DNA of 52,126 nucleotides from CAZVWV01 sp964631745 (GCA_964631745.1 CAZVWV010000007.1:1-52126); one strand, 5' to 3'. Numbered from the stretch's first letter, positions 15,973-26,104 are shown. Notes: generated by a model from the letters alone, not told the origin. Translations and numbers: made by a program.

Positions 15973-16473
15973 ATGCAAGAGAATCATAAAGACGCACGCA
16001 GATTAGAGCCTAGATGTTCTCGGCCAGGTACTCTTATCAAAGAGTTTCTTTGGCTTTTCTTCGTAGGCACTTTCCAATGCGGGTTAGCGTTTCTACTTTT
16101 CTCAGCCATGGTTCAAGCTTCAGCTGGCAGACCTCAGACCAGTATATTCTATGGTACTTACCACAAGAGCATCTACATGCTTCTACCGATCATCCTTGAG
16201 TCAGGCTTTGTTTCCGGCATAGCGAGCCTTGCATATCTACATATGCTCGGCTGCTATTATATTTTCTTGCGGCGCGTGATTGACTTCCGTTCGCGGGCAT
16301 GGAGATCGAAACTAAAACCTCTCTTTCTAATTCAAGCAGGGACATGTGCTCCGATGCTGCTTCTCCCCTTAAAACTCTCCTCCCCGCTAAACGTGGCCAT
16401 GCTCTTTTGCCCGGTCGGTCTCTGGATCACCAGCGCTTATCTTTATTTTTCGCGACCAGGGAAACTCAGCTAG
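15973..16473 (+). CDS. Small multi-pass membrane protein, unknown function
   Basis: 166 residues with about four hydrophobic segments: FLWLFFVGTFQCGLAFLLFSA, MLLPIILESGFVSGIASLAYL, LFLIQAGTCAPMLLLPL and NVAMLFCPVGLWITSAYLYF. The N-terminus is charged and presumably cytoplasmic. No family was recognised. ATG 15973 is chosen because the upstream TTG at 15946 falls inside the terminator. Its expression may be controlled by the structured leader immediately upstream. It converges with msrA, leaving a 24-bp gap. Confidence 0.6.
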   Translation: MQENHKDARRLEPRCSRPGTLIKEFLWLFFVGTFQCGLAFLLFSAMVQASAGRPQTSIFYGTYHKSIYMLLPIILESGFVSGIASLAYLHMLGCYYIFLRRVIDFRSRAWRSKLKPLFLIQAGTCAPMLLLPLKLSSPLNVAMLFCPVGLWITSAYLYFSRPGKLS

Positions 16474-16497
16474 CCTAGCCCCTACTTTTTAGAGCAA

Positions 16498-17148
16498 CTA
16501 GCTCTTCGGCTTTATACGGCCAGCAAATTCTTTGTAAATCTTCTGCAACTTTGGCGCTATAACGATTGAACAATAAGGCTGGGTGGAGTGATTCTTATAA
16601 TAATTCTGATGATAATTCTCCGCTGGATAGAATTGATCTAAAGCTTTAACTTCCGTCACGATCTTTGAACTCCAAAGCTTGCTTTGCTCGATCTTCCCAA
16701 TCATATCCAAAGCAGTTTGCTTCTGCGCCGCGGAATTGAAAAGAATAATAGATCTATACTGAGTGCCCACATCGTTACCCTGTCGATTTATGGTTGTCGG
16801 ATCGTGCGCGTGGAAAAATATCTCCAATATCTCGGCGTACGAAATCACACTGGAATCAAAAGTCACTCGGGCAACCTCAGCGTGCCCACTGGCTCCCGCA
16901 CTGACCTGTTCATAAGTCGGATTCGGAATCACGCCGCCTGCATAGCCCGATTCAACCTTCCCCACACCGATAATGCTTTGAAAAATCGCCTCCACACACC
17001 AGAAGCAGCCGCCGCCAAGCACGGCATCCTCAGTCGTCCGAGATGTTCGCATTTCCGACTCCATTGGATTTATATTACTAAGATCGAACGGGCCCGCAAC
17101 CAAGCCCGCCAATAAGATCACACATAGAAAAGTTGCGGCACGAAACAT
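16498..17148 (-). CDS. msrA: Peptide-methionine (S)-S-oxide reductase MsrA, exported form
   Basis: The catalytic motif GGGCFWCVEAIF has Cys48 as nucleophile; GYAGG, YEQVSAGASGHAEVARVTFD and DPTTINRQGNDVGTQYRS are the classical MsrA blocks. An N-terminal hydrophobic stretch (TFLCVILLAGLVAGP) suggests export, so it would repair oxidised envelope proteins. The length of 216 residues is normal for MsrA with a signal. It precedes the phosphatase in coordinate order but lies downstream of it on the minus strand, 9 nt after its stop. Confidence 0.92.
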   Translation of the reverse strand: MFRAATFLCVILLAGLVAGPFDLSNINPMESEMRTSRTTEDAVLGGGCFWCVEAIFQSIIGVGKVESGYAGGVIPNPTYEQVSAGASGHAEVARVTFDSSVISYAEILEIFFHAHDPTTINRQGNDVGTQYRSIILFNSAAQKQTALDMIGKIEQSKLWSSKIVTEVKALDQFYPAENYHQNYYKNHSTQPYCSIVIAPKLQKIYKEFAGRIKPKS

Positions 17149-17157
17149 GCCAATATT

Positions 17158-17910
17158 CTAAAGCTTCGCTAGCTTTTGCGCAAAGGTTGCAACCAGAATC
17201 TCGGAGCTTCCCTTCTTCACCTGCAACACCGTTTCCCCAGTCAACTCCAAGCAAGTTAGTTTATTGCCATAAACAAGCCCCGTATCGATCCCTATCTTAT
17301 ATGGCAAATGAAACAAAACATCTCGGTAGGGCGTGTGCCCGAACACTACTGTCTTCTCGAATTTGTGAATATTTGTGATAAACTCATCTCTAATCCAAAA
17401 CAAAGAGCTATCCAGCTGTGTGCGCAAGTCTCTTAGCGGATCCAAACCGGCATGCACATAAATATATTTATCAGCAATCACATAACGTTCAGTATTCAGC
17501 AGAAAACTCAAATGGTCGCGCGGCATTGAGGCTAAGGCCTCCTCAGATGTGGCCTCTCCGCTGAGCCCATAACTCTGTAAGCACTGGGCGCCACCATTCT
17601 TGAGATATGCCATCCCTTCGGTTCCTTCGAAACCCAGGAACTCAAGAAACATATCCTCATGATTTCCGCGCAGAAAAATCGTCTGAGGATGGCGTTTCTG
17701 AAAACTTATCAAACTTGCGACAACCCCATTCGAATCAGGGCCCCGATCAATATAGTCGCCTATAAATACCACCAGATCCTCAGCTCCGATCTTCTGAGTA
17801 CCTTCTAAAAACGTCAACATACTCTGGAGTTCAAGATTGCAGCCATGGATATCCCCCACTACATAGGTCCGACTAGGACTGAACTCCAACTCTCGAAATT
17901 TTTCGCTCAC
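17158..17910 (-). CDS. PPP-family metallophosphatase (serine/threonine phosphatase or ApaH-like)
   Basis: The metal-binding motifs are all present: VVGDIHGC (about 18-25), FIGDYIDRGPD, LRGNHEDM, VHAGLDP and VFGHTPY. This is the bacterial PPP/calcineurin-like group, whose members act as protein Ser/Thr/Tyr phosphatases or diadenosine tetraphosphatases; sequence alone does not separate these here. It starts 10 nt after the lepA stop and is likely co-transcribed with it. Confidence 0.85.
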   Translation of the reverse strand: MSEKFRELEFSPSRTYVVGDIHGCNLELQSMLTFLEGTQKIGAEDLVVFIGDYIDRGPDSNGVVASLISFQKRHPQTIFLRGNHEDMFLEFLGFEGTEGMAYLKNGGAQCLQSYGLSGEATSEEALASMPRDHLSFLLNTERYVIADKYIYVHAGLDPLRDLRTQLDSSLFWIRDEFITNIHKFEKTVVFGHTPYRDVLFHLPYKIGIDTGLVYGNKLTCLELTGETVLQVKKGSSEILVATFAQKLAKL

Positions 17911-17920
17911 CGCTTATATC

Positions 17921-19735
17921 TCACTCCTTCTCACCCACCTTCAAGACGGCCAAAAAGGCCTCCTGCGGTATAGAAACCTTGCCCACCTGCTTCATGCGCT
18001 TCTTGCCTTCCTTTTGCTTCTCGAGCAATTTTCGTTTTCGAGTAATATCACCACCATAACATTTAGCAGTAACGTTCTTCCTAAGCGCCTTGACGGTCTC
18101 TCTCGCAACAATCTTACCACCGATCGCGGCCTGAATTGCCACCTCGAACATCTGCCGATCAATTAATTCCTTTAATTTCTCGGTCAGCTGGCGTCCTTTA
18201 TGATAGGCCTTATCTTTATGCACGATAATGCCCAACGCGTCGACATTATCACCATTTAGCTTGATATCCAATTTAACTAACTCGCCGACCTTATATTCAT
18301 GGAACTCATAGTCAAAGGAAGCATAGCCTCTGGTAAGACTCTTCAAACGATCATGAAAATCCAACACAATTTCGTTTAAGGGCATTTCATAAAGGATCAC
18401 TGCCCGCGAACTTGCGTGAATCGCCAGATTCTTTTGCACCCCTCTGCGCTCCTCGCACAGAGTCAGAACATTGCCCACGTATTCCTTGGGACAATGGATG
18501 GTAGCCTGCACATACGGCTCCTCGATATATTCAATGCGGCCGGGATCGGGTAACTCCGTAGGATTATCTACCATGATGCTCTCGCCACTTGTGAGCTTCA
18601 CTCTATAAACCACAGTAGGCGCAGTCGTAATGAGATTAAGCTCAAATTCTCGCTCAAGGCGCTCCTGCACAATCTCCATATGCAAGAGCCCTAAATATCC
18701 GCATCGAAAGCCAAAGCCCAAAGCGGCTGAACTCTCCGGCTCAAAGGTGAAAGAAGAATCATTCAAACTTAGCTTCTCCAAAGCCACGCGCAAATTCTGG
18801 TACTCGTCAGCATCAACCGGGAAAAGCCCACCAAACACCATGGGCTTGACCTCCTGAAATCCAGGCAGAGCTGGCACATCGGGATGCGCAGCAGACGTCA
18901 CCGTATCGCCAATCTTCACATCTCTTAAATTCTTTATGGACGCTGAGAAATACCCGGCTTCACCACTAGAAAGACTTTCGACCTCATGCGCATGCGGGGT
19001 AAAAACACCAACCTTATAGATTTCATGATCAGCGCCAGTGCTCGCAAAGCGCACCTTGTCGCCCCCTTTAATGCTTCCATCAAAGACCCGCACCTGCACT
19101 ATCACGCCCAAATACGCATCAAACCAGGAGTCATAAACCAGGGCACGTAAGGGCGCATCGGGCGAGCCTCGTGTGGGCGCCGGCACGCGCGCCACAATAG
19201 CCTCCAAAAGCTCCGGAACGCCCACGCCAGTCTTGGCGCTGATCGTCAAACAATCGCTAGTGTCTATACCGATTACGTCCTCTATCTCTTGGCGCACCCG
19301 AAGAACATCTGCGTTAGGTAGGTCGATTTTGTTGATAACAGGCACAATTTCAAGATTGCAATCTAGCGCCGCATAGACATTCGCCAAGGTCTGCGCCTCC
19401 ACGCCCTGCGCCGCATCCACCACGAGCAGAGCACCTTCACAAGCGGCCAAACTTCTGGATACTTCATAATGGAAATCGACGTGCCCGGGCGTGTCTATTA
19501 AGTTGAACTGATACTGCTCTGCGCTCTTAGCTTTGTACCCCAGCCGAACCGTTTGGGCCTTAATTGTGATTCCCCGCTCGCGCTCCAGATCTAATTTATC
19601 CAGGAACTGCGCCTGCATCTCCCGTTGTTGCAAAGCACCGGTATATTCCAATATTCGATCAGCAAGGGTGGACTTGCCATGGTCTATATGGGCAATGATG
19701 CAAAAGTTCCTTATATGAGAACGAAGATCTGTCAT
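17921..19735 (-). CDS. lepA: Elongation factor 4 (LepA), translational GTPase
   Basis: G domain motifs: AHIDHGKST (15-23), the switch region with RERGITIKAQ, DTPGHVDF, NKIDLP and SAKTGVG. EF-G-like domains II, III and V follow, then the LepA-specific C-terminal domain (EYKVGELVKLDIKLNGDNVDAL, then the basic ITRKRKLLEKQKEGKKRMK). At 604 residues it is full length. EF4 remodels stalled or back-translocated ribosomes. The usual lepB partner is absent; a phosphatase and msrA follow instead. Confidence 0.97.
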   Translation of the reverse strand: MTDLRSHIRNFCIIAHIDHGKSTLADRILEYTGALQQREMQAQFLDKLDLERERGITIKAQTVRLGYKAKSAEQYQFNLIDTPGHVDFHYEVSRSLAACEGALLVVDAAQGVEAQTLANVYAALDCNLEIVPVINKIDLPNADVLRVRQEIEDVIGIDTSDCLTISAKTGVGVPELLEAIVARVPAPTRGSPDAPLRALVYDSWFDAYLGVIVQVRVFDGSIKGGDKVRFASTGADHEIYKVGVFTPHAHEVESLSSGEAGYFSASIKNLRDVKIGDTVTSAAHPDVPALPGFQEVKPMVFGGLFPVDADEYQNLRVALEKLSLNDSSFTFEPESSAALGFGFRCGYLGLLHMEIVQERLEREFELNLITTAPTVVYRVKLTSGESIMVDNPTELPDPGRIEYIEEPYVQATIHCPKEYVGNVLTLCEERRGVQKNLAIHASSRAVILYEMPLNEIVLDFHDRLKSLTRGYASFDYEFHEYKVGELVKLDIKLNGDNVDALGIIVHKDKAYHKGRQLTEKLKELIDRQMFEVAIQAAIGGKIVARETVKALRKNVTAKCYGGDITRKRKLLEKQKEGKKRMKQVGKVSIPQEAFLAVLKVGEKE

Positions 19736-19758
19736 TGAACGTCATCTGGGAAACGACC

Positions 19759-20703
19759 CTAATTAATGCCTCGTTTCATACGTTCTTCGAAGTCAGCAAC
19801 CGTACGCTGCAATCCCGCGCTAAGATCGACCCTAGGCTCCCAACCCAACTCTGACCGAGCAAGCGAGATATCAGGTTTGCGCCGTGTAGGATCATCTTGA
19901 GGCAAACTCTTGTGAATAATTTTTGATTTTGATCCTGTCATCTCAATGATGATCTTTGCTAACTCCAAGATCGTGAGCTCGACAGGGTTACCTAAGTTTA
20001 CCGGTCCAGCAAAGCCTTCCTTATCCATAGTGGCCATGATACCCGTCACTAGATCATCCACAAAGCAGAAGGAACGAGTCTGGGACCCCTCCCCATAAAC
20101 GGTGATACTCTCTCCTTTTAGAGCCTGAACAATAAAATTCGAAACCACCCGCCCGTCGTTAAACAGCATTCTAGGCCCAAAGGTATTAAAGATTCGAATA
20201 ATCTTTGCATCCACCTTATTCTGGACGCGGTAGCAAAAACTTAACGTTTCTGCCATACGTTTGCCTTCGTCGTAACAGCTTCTCAACCCCACGGGATTGA
20301 CATTCCCCCAATAGCTCTCCTTTTGCGGATGCTCTAAAGGGTCCCCGTAAACTTCCGAAGTCGAGGCTAGCAAAAATTTAGCCGCTAAGCGCTTGGCAAG
20401 CCCCAGCATATTGATGGTGCCCATGGCGCTGGTCTTGATCGTCTTTACGGGATTGTACTGATAATGTACGGGCGACGCCGGACATGCAAAATGATAGATC
20501 TGGTCCACCTCAAGCAAAACTGGTTGTGTAACATCGTGCCGCACAAAATCAAAGCGTGGGTCCTGTGACAAATGTGCAATATTTCGTTTAGTACCGGTAA
20601 ACAAGTTATCGAGCGCGATTACGTCGTGACCACGCCCCAGCAAAGACTCACACAGATGTGATCCGATAAAACCGGCTCCGCCTGTCACCAAGATTCTAGC
20701 CAT
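19759..20703 (-). CDS. UDP-glucuronate decarboxylase (UDP-xylose synthase type)
   Basis: An extended short-chain dehydrogenase: NAD site GGAGFIGSH (8-16), Tyr144 and Lys148 in SCYDEGKRM, and the UXS signature blocks YHFACPASPVHYQYNPVKT, TSEVYGDPLEHPQ and FNTFGPRM. It converts UDP-glucuronate to UDP-xylose. The gene follows ugd, which makes its substrate, with a 2-nt gap, so the pathway assignment is strong. UDP-xylose would feed the neighbouring glycosyltransferases. Confidence 0.92.
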   Translation of the reverse strand: MARILVTGGAGFIGSHLCESLLGRGHDVIALDNLFTGTKRNIAHLSQDPRFDFVRHDVTQPVLLEVDQIYHFACPASPVHYQYNPVKTIKTSAMGTINMLGLAKRLAAKFLLASTSEVYGDPLEHPQKESYWGNVNPVGLRSCYDEGKRMAETLSFCYRVQNKVDAKIIRIFNTFGPRMLFNDGRVVSNFIVQALKGESITVYGEGSQTRSFCFVDDLVTGIMATMDKEGFAGPVNLGNPVELTILELAKIIIEMTGSKSKIIHKSLPQDDPTRRKPDISLARSELGWEPRVDLSAGLQRTVADFEERMKRGIN

Positions 20704-20705
20704 CT

Positions 20706-22028
20706 CTAGTTCCCCACCTCAGGTCTACCAATACACACATACCTAAAGCCCTGCTCTTTGACCTCAGCTCGATCAAGGACGTTTCTACCGTCGAATATTA
20801 TGGGACTCTTCATTAACTTCTTCATACGCTCTAGATTGGGTTTTCTGAACTCATTCCATTCGGTGCAGATAATAACCGCATCAGCACCGTTCAAACAATC
20901 GTAATTTGAATAGGCGTATGAGATATACGGGTCTTCGCCGAATGATCGCCTAAAACTGTCGATCGCCTCCGGATCGAATGCCACGATACGCGCCCCTAAC
21001 TTAATCAGTTCACGGGCGACAACTGCGGCCGGCGCCTCACGCACATCGTCAGTCTTGGGCTTAAAGGCTAAGCCCCACATGGCGAAAACTCGACCCTTAA
21101 TATTTGCTTCGCCGAAGTGTTTGATAATCTTTTGCACGATTACCTTCTTCTGTGCAAAGTTAACGTCTTCCACCGATCTAGCAACCTTTAGATCAACTCC
21201 GAAATCCTTGGCGGTCTTAATTAGGGCCTGAACATCCTTGGGAAAACAGGAGCCGCCATAGCCGATGCCCGGGAAAAGGAAACTCATGCCGATACGCGCG
21301 TCTGTTCCCATACCAATTCGCACCGAATCAATGTCGGCTCCAACCCTCTCGCACAGGTTGGCAATTTCGTTCATAAACGATACGCGCGTCGCCAACATCG
21401 AGTTAGCCGCATACTTAGTGAGTTCCGCAGAGGCCACATCCATCACCAAAATAGGATGATTGTTTCTCACAAAAGGGGAGTAAAGTTCTTTCATCACTTT
21501 AGCCGCTCTTTCGCTGGCCACTCCAACCACAACCCGGTCCGGTTTCATAAAATCGTCGATGGCAGCGCCTTCCTTCAAAAACTCCGGGTTACTTACTACT
21601 TCGAAATCATGCTTAGTGTGCTTGCGCACGGTTTCACGAACCAGATTCGCGGTTCCGACTGGCACAGTTGACTTATCAACGATCACTTTAAAAGCGTTCA
21701 TATGCTTTCCAATACCAGAGGCCACATCAAGAACGTGGCGCAAATCAGCCGAACCGTCTTCGTCTTGAGGAGTCCCGACTGCTATGAAAATGACCTCTGA
21801 TTTTTCTACGCCTTCTTGCAACGACGTGGTGAACGAGATGCGCTTGTTCTTATGATTGCGCTTCACCAAATCACTTAAGCCGGGTTCATAAATCGGTATA
21901 ATTCCTTGATTTAGTTTCTCAATCTTATCGGGATTACTATCCACGCAAATTACATCGTTGCCCGATTCCGCAAAGCAAGCACCAGCAACTAAGCCAACGT
22001 ACCCCGAACCTATTACCGCTATATTCAT
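20706..22028 (-). CDS. ugd: UDP-glucose 6-dehydrogenase
   Basis: NAD-binding GSGYVGLVAG near the N-terminus, the central dimerisation helix AELTKYAANSMLATRVSF, and catalytic Cys261 in GYGGSCFPKD. It oxidises UDP-glucose to UDP-glucuronate with two NAD+. Strong ribosome site (AGGAGGAGAG) before the ATG. It forms an operon with the UDP-glucuronate decarboxylase downstream. The 100-nt leader holds a GCAGCGCTGC palindrome. Confidence 0.96.
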   Translation of the reverse strand: MNIAVIGSGYVGLVAGACFAESGNDVICVDSNPDKIEKLNQGIIPIYEPGLSDLVKRNHKNKRISFTTSLQEGVEKSEVIFIAVGTPQDEDGSADLRHVLDVASGIGKHMNAFKVIVDKSTVPVGTANLVRETVRKHTKHDFEVVSNPEFLKEGAAIDDFMKPDRVVVGVASERAAKVMKELYSPFVRNNHPILVMDVASAELTKYAANSMLATRVSFMNEIANLCERVGADIDSVRIGMGTDARIGMSFLFPGIGYGGSCFPKDVQALIKTAKDFGVDLKVARSVEDVNFAQKKVIVQKIIKHFGEANIKGRVFAMWGLAFKPKTDDVREAPAAVVARELIKLGARIVAFDPEAIDSFRRSFGEDPYISYAYSNYDCLNGADAVIICTEWNEFRKPNLERMKKLMKSPIIFDGRNVLDRAEVKEQGFRYVCIGRPEVGN

Positions 22029-22129
22029 CTCTCCTCCTCAGCGTAAGAGTCTGCAAACTCATACGTAATACTTTCATGACAACCAAAGCGTTGCAGCGCT
22101 GCTTCTTTATCTTAGACTTAAAGATCTTC

Positions 22130-23533
22130 TCAGTAAGCGTTCCTATTCCTAAATCCGCGAAAGATAGTTAAAAACATAATCTTAATATCAAACAAGAGCG
22201 ACCAATTTTCAATGTAGTAGAGATCGTACTCAATGCGTTTATCGATCGATGTCTGCCCACGCCACCCGTGCACCTGGGCCCAACCGGTCATCCCGGCCGG
22301 CACCTTATGCCGAAGCATATATTTCGGAACGCGTTTGCGGAATTCCTCGATAAAGATCGGCCGCTCCGGTCGCGGGCCCACAATCGACATATCCCCCCGC
22401 AAGACGTTCCAAAGTTGCGGCAGCTCGTCCAAACTATGCGCCCGTAAAAACCGCCCCAAGGCCGTCGTACGCTCATCCCCCGGTTTAGTCATGCGCGGAC
22501 CATGCGCCTCTGCGTCAGCGAGCATCGTGCGAAACTTATAAATCGAAAAGCGACTTCCGTCCACACTCACCCGTTCTTGACGGTACAGGATCGGACCTTG
22601 AGACGTAATTTTGATAAGGAGCGCCACAAACGCCATAAGCGGCGCAAAAAATACGCACAGCAAGCTCGCAAGCACCAAATCGAACGCACGCTTCGTAAAT
22701 AGATTGATGCCATCTAGGGGTGTAGACTGCAAAGAGATTACAGGTAGCCCTTCAAATTCTTCGATCGAGCCGCCCAAGCTAACAAACTGATAAATATCCG
22801 GAACAACTTTCACATCTAACATGGTGTTATCGAGACAGGCCATAATCTCTGGTAGAATCTGATTGTCTTCCAACGGCAATGCCACTACGACCTGATCAAT
22901 CTCGGTCTCTTCAATCAAAGTGGCAAGGTCGCTATATTTGCCAACAATGGAGATCCCTAGCGGGCCCCGTTTTTCATCGGCATTCTTCGAGAGACAACCG
23001 ATCAACTGAATACCAATTTCTTGATGAAACCGCACTCGCGCAGCTATGTCCGCCGCCACCTTACCAGCTCCCACGATCAGCATATAACGCAAGTTATAGC
23101 CACGGCGTCTAACTTCCCTCAATAAAAAACGTAAGAAACTTCTCTGCCCCAAAGTAAAGAGGGTCGCAAACAGTCCAAAATACACAAATACCAAGCGAGA
23201 AAAAGGCACGCTCTTTTCGCGAAATAAATAGACCACCGCAATTAGCATCAACACCGCAAAAGCGTTAGCGTTCAGAAGCAGAAACACCTCGCGAATTCTT
23301 CTAACTCCGCGCATAGGTCGGTAAAGCCCCATGCGCTTGAAGACGAAGGCCCAAATAAGCCAGATAAATAGTAGCATGCTCAAATAATGAGAGAGCTCCG
23401 GGATACCTTTCTCTACCGGCACCAGACCGCTCACGAAACGCACCCAGTAAGCCAAGCACCAGGCCAAAGAGACCATCAGCAGATCGACTGCCATGAATAC
23501 AAATTCAAATAATTGCCGCTTCTGTTTGAGCAT
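22130..23533 (-). CDS. Undecaprenyl-phosphate glycosylphosphotransferase (WcaJ/WbaP type)
   Basis: Four N-terminal membrane helices (about 10-120), a CoA-binding-like Rossmann domain (LRYMLIVGAGKVAADIAARV), a fifth membrane segment, and the bacterial sugar-transferase domain from about 275 with GPILYRQERVS, FRTM, HSLDELPQLWNVLRGDMS, VGPRPERP and PAGMTGWAQVHGWRG. It transfers a sugar-1-phosphate to undecaprenyl phosphate and so starts a polysaccharide repeat unit. The donor (glucose or galactose) cannot be determined. It is the committing step for the glycosyltransferases upstream in this operon. Confidence 0.92.
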   Translation of the reverse strand: MLKQKRQLFEFVFMAVDLLMVSLAWCLAYWVRFVSGLVPVEKGIPELSHYLSMLLFIWLIWAFVFKRMGLYRPMRGVRRIREVFLLLNANAFAVLMLIAVVYLFREKSVPFSRLVFVYFGLFATLFTLGQRSFLRFLLREVRRRGYNLRYMLIVGAGKVAADIAARVRFHQEIGIQLIGCLSKNADEKRGPLGISIVGKYSDLATLIEETEIDQVVVALPLEDNQILPEIMACLDNTMLDVKVVPDIYQFVSLGGSIEEFEGLPVISLQSTPLDGINLFTKRAFDLVLASLLCVFFAPLMAFVALLIKITSQGPILYRQERVSVDGSRFSIYKFRTMLADAEAHGPRMTKPGDERTTALGRFLRAHSLDELPQLWNVLRGDMSIVGPRPERPIFIEEFRKRVPKYMLRHKVPAGMTGWAQVHGWRGQTSIDKRIEYDLYYIENWSLLFDIKIMFLTIFRGFRNRNAY

Positions 23534-23564
23534 GAAAACGCTTTCAAGTAATCCAATGAGGAGG

Positions 23565-24842
23565 CTACATCACCGCAGATTTCAGCCGTGGCCACCTTGC
23601 CGGCCATTTAGACGAATCACCGCCTGGCTGATCTATCGACGAATCTGAAGCTGGGTCCACTGATATCGATGGAACCATTCCGTGTCTCATCAATAGGTTA
23701 TGCCAAGCGCGGTAAAAGCGCATCGGGCTGAAATGCTCGGCCCTGGCCGAGCAGTTATCAGTATGAAACTCTGCTTCGTTGTCGATAAAGTATCGCACCC
23801 CGTTCACGAGAGACTGTACTTGATCCCGGTCGTTTTTTCCAAGCATGGTCTCAATAAAAACACCGCTGGCGAAGCGATTGTCGAGATTTAGCGATGCGCG
23901 CCCCTCGCTCGTCTGCTTTTTCTTTAAATTCCAATGCCTTACGCCCCTGACCGTTTCTTTAAGAGCGCCGTCATATACTCCTATAACGGGCCGGCCAGCG
24001 GCCATACACTCTACCGGAACCATCCCAAAGTCTTCCACTCCTGGGAAAATCAGAGCGCGGCTTTCACGGTAAAACCTGGCCAGCTCAAAATCAGAGACGT
24101 GGCCCACGAAGTTAATATTGCTCTTAGCAATACGCTTCAAAGATCGATAGAGCGGCCCCTTTCCGACCACCCATAGCGGCTCGCCTAATTCGTTAAATGC
24201 CTTTATCACCAGGTCAGGACGCTTGTACGGGACCAAGGCGCCTGCTAATAGAAAAGCCTTACCAGCCGAGCCTTTATCGGCAGGAAGAATCCAACTTGTA
24301 TCCACGGGCGGATAAATGACCGAGGACTGCCGTCCGTAATATAAGCGAATACGCGCCGCTACAAATTTACTAATAGCCACAAAAATATCAGGCCCCTTCG
24401 ATCCCTTTACATCCCAAGCGCGCAGAGATCTGATTAATGGGTAAAGCAGTGGCGTCAAAATACCAAAATAGCTGCGCGCCTGATCCCATACGTAACGCAT
24501 GGGGGTGAAACAGTAACAGATATGCTTTGTACCAGATGGCACAACCACATTCTTGGCAGCGCAGTGACTTAAAGAGATCACAAGATCGTATCCGTTCAAC
24601 TTAATACTTCTAGCAGCGCTTGGGAACAAAGGTAGGAGTAAGCGATAATATTTTCTGATCCCAGGTAATCTTTGAAGGTAGGATGTTCCTTTAACTCTAG
24701 CATCAATTTCTGGAGTAGTGCTCCCCGGAACATGCAGCAACGCAAAAATATCGGCGTTAGGATAGATTCGTAAAAAGGCCTCCAAGCAACGCTCGCCCCC
24801 TCGAAGCCCAATTAACCAATCGTGCACCAGAGCAACTTTCAT
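23565..24842 (-). CDS. Glycosyltransferase family 4
   Basis: A GT-B fold retaining glycosyltransferase: N-terminal VALVHDWLIGLRGGERCLEAF, central LLAGALVPYKRPDLVIKAF (start of the donor domain), and FGMVPVECMAAGRPVIG with the E-x7-E-type donor site. It resembles WbaZ-like mannosyltransferases, but donor and acceptor are uncertain. Its ATG overlaps the stop of the preceding glycosyltransferase by 4 nt, so the two are translationally coupled. The C-terminus has a Ser/Asp-rich tail. Confidence 0.85.
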   Translation of the reverse strand: MKVALVHDWLIGLRGGERCLEAFLRIYPNADIFALLHVPGSTTPEIDARVKGTSYLQRLPGIRKYYRLLLPLFPSAARSIKLNGYDLVISLSHCAAKNVVVPSGTKHICYCFTPMRYVWDQARSYFGILTPLLYPLIRSLRAWDVKGSKGPDIFVAISKFVAARIRLYYGRQSSVIYPPVDTSWILPADKGSAGKAFLLAGALVPYKRPDLVIKAFNELGEPLWVVGKGPLYRSLKRIAKSNINFVGHVSDFELARFYRESRALIFPGVEDFGMVPVECMAAGRPVIGVYDGALKETVRGVRHWNLKKKQTSEGRASLNLDNRFASGVFIETMLGKNDRDQVQSLVNGVRYFIDNEAEFHTDNCSARAEHFSPMRFYRAWHNLLMRHGMVPSISVDPASDSSIDQPGGDSSKWPARWPRLKSAVM

Positions 24843-26104
24843 TTCCTCTCCCCGCAGCTTCTTATAGTCTCTTGATACAGTTCGATTATGGCTCTGCCCA
24901 CATCCTGGGTAAGGTATCCGGACACCCGACGCAAGACCGATTCCTTATCGCGAATTAATTTGACATGCAAACTCGCAGAGAGAAACTCCAATATCCTTTG
25001 CTCCAAGGCCGCTACCGTAAAATCTCCCGCAATCCAATCCTCGTCATCCAAAAAATCATTTAAAGCGGCTATGGGCCGGGCGATCACAGGCGTTCCACAG
25101 GCCTTGGCCTCTAAGGCAGGCAAACAAAATCCTTCCGCCAAACTTGGAACAACCAAAGCATAAGCGCCCAAATACAATCTATAAAGATCATCTCGTGGCA
25201 CCACTCCAAGGAATCGAATATCCTGGCGTGCGTGCTCGAATTTGAGCGCGCTCTCTATGGCCGTGACGTCCTCACTTCCCTGCCCCACCAGCGCCAACTT
25301 TAGGTCCGACACTAACTTATGCAGTTGCGGATTCCTTGCTTTAGTCCCCCCTAAATAGCGCTGCTTCAACGACTCGAACGCGCGCACTAAATCGGGAATA
25401 CCCTTATGAGGCTTGGAGTTTGAAAGCACAGTCAAAAGGTATGGACCGTCAAGTTTATATCGATGCAGTATAATCTCCGGCACCTCAAAATTCCCCGAGC
25501 TTATTCTCTCAAGAAAAGTCGCATCCAGGGCGTTTGGAATAACTCTCAACTTATCTTTTAAAAGTTCGGGCTTGGAACAAATCCCGACCAAATCGGCGTA
25601 GGTAGCTTGACTGACAGTTAAAACGCGGCTGGCGCGCTTGATGGCCGAATTAATTAACGGTTTAGCTAAGTAAGGATAGTACTCCTTCTCGGGCTGTTTA
25701 ATATGTATAACGTCATGAATCGTGACTACCGTTGGAATTTTAATTCCAAACGGCAAGGTATAGTGCGGCACATGGAAGAGATCGAAATTTCCCGCGTTAA
25801 CTATCTTGCCAAGAGAAAAATACTCCCGCAGTGAGTAGGTGGGGATATAATTCTCGAGCACGTTTACCCAATCTTTCCACTGATACTTATCGACTTGGGC
25901 CGGGTTCGCAAGCAGGGTGAGATCCACGAGATCGTGCGCCAAAATTCCGGTAACCAGATTCCTAATATAAGTGCCAATACCGCCGTCTTCTAGCTTCCTT
26001 GCATCAAGCAACACGCGCATACGCTTACCTGAGGCAGAGTCCGTAGAGTGCGCCATAGAGCGCAATTGAAGATTCTGACTACTTAATTCGCTACCAGCTT
26101 CCAC
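24839..26104 (-). CDS. Glycosyltransferase family 4
   Basis: Retaining GT-B enzyme: VLLDARKLEDGGIGTYIRNL at the N-terminus, LLTVLSNSKPHKGIPDLV opening the donor domain, FLGVVPRDDLYRLYLGAYALVVPSLAEGFCLPALEA and CGTPVIA. It probably adds one sugar to the lipid-linked unit. The frame start at 26104 overlaps the upstream GT2 gene by 22 nt; ATG 26020 (MRVLLDARK), with AGG upstream, is the more natural domain start and would avoid the overlap. Confidence 0.83.
   Translation of the reverse strand: MEAGSELSSQNLQLRSMAHSTDSASGKRMRVLLDARKLEDGGIGTYIRNLVTGILAHDLVDLTLLANPAQVDKYQWKDWVNVLENYIPTYSLREYFSLGKIVNAGNFDLFHVPHYTLPFGIKIPTVVTIHDVIHIKQPEKEYYPYLAKPLINSAIKRASRVLTVSQATYADLVGICSKPELLKDKLRVIPNALDATFLERISSGNFEVPEIILHRYKLDGPYLLTVLSNSKPHKGIPDLVRAFESLKQRYLGGTKARNPQLHKLVSDLKLALVGQGSEDVTAIESALKFEHARQDIRFLGVVPRDDLYRLYLGAYALVVPSLAEGFCLPALEAKACGTPVIARPIAALNDFLDDEDWIAGDFTVAALEQRILEFLSASLHVKLIRDKESVLRRVSGYLTQDVGRAIIELYQETIRSCGERK

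Noticed and set aside
16477..16500. Third copy of the 115-bp dispersed repeat
   Set aside because: Only about 20 bases near one end match; it may be a fragment or chance, so it is not listed as a feature.
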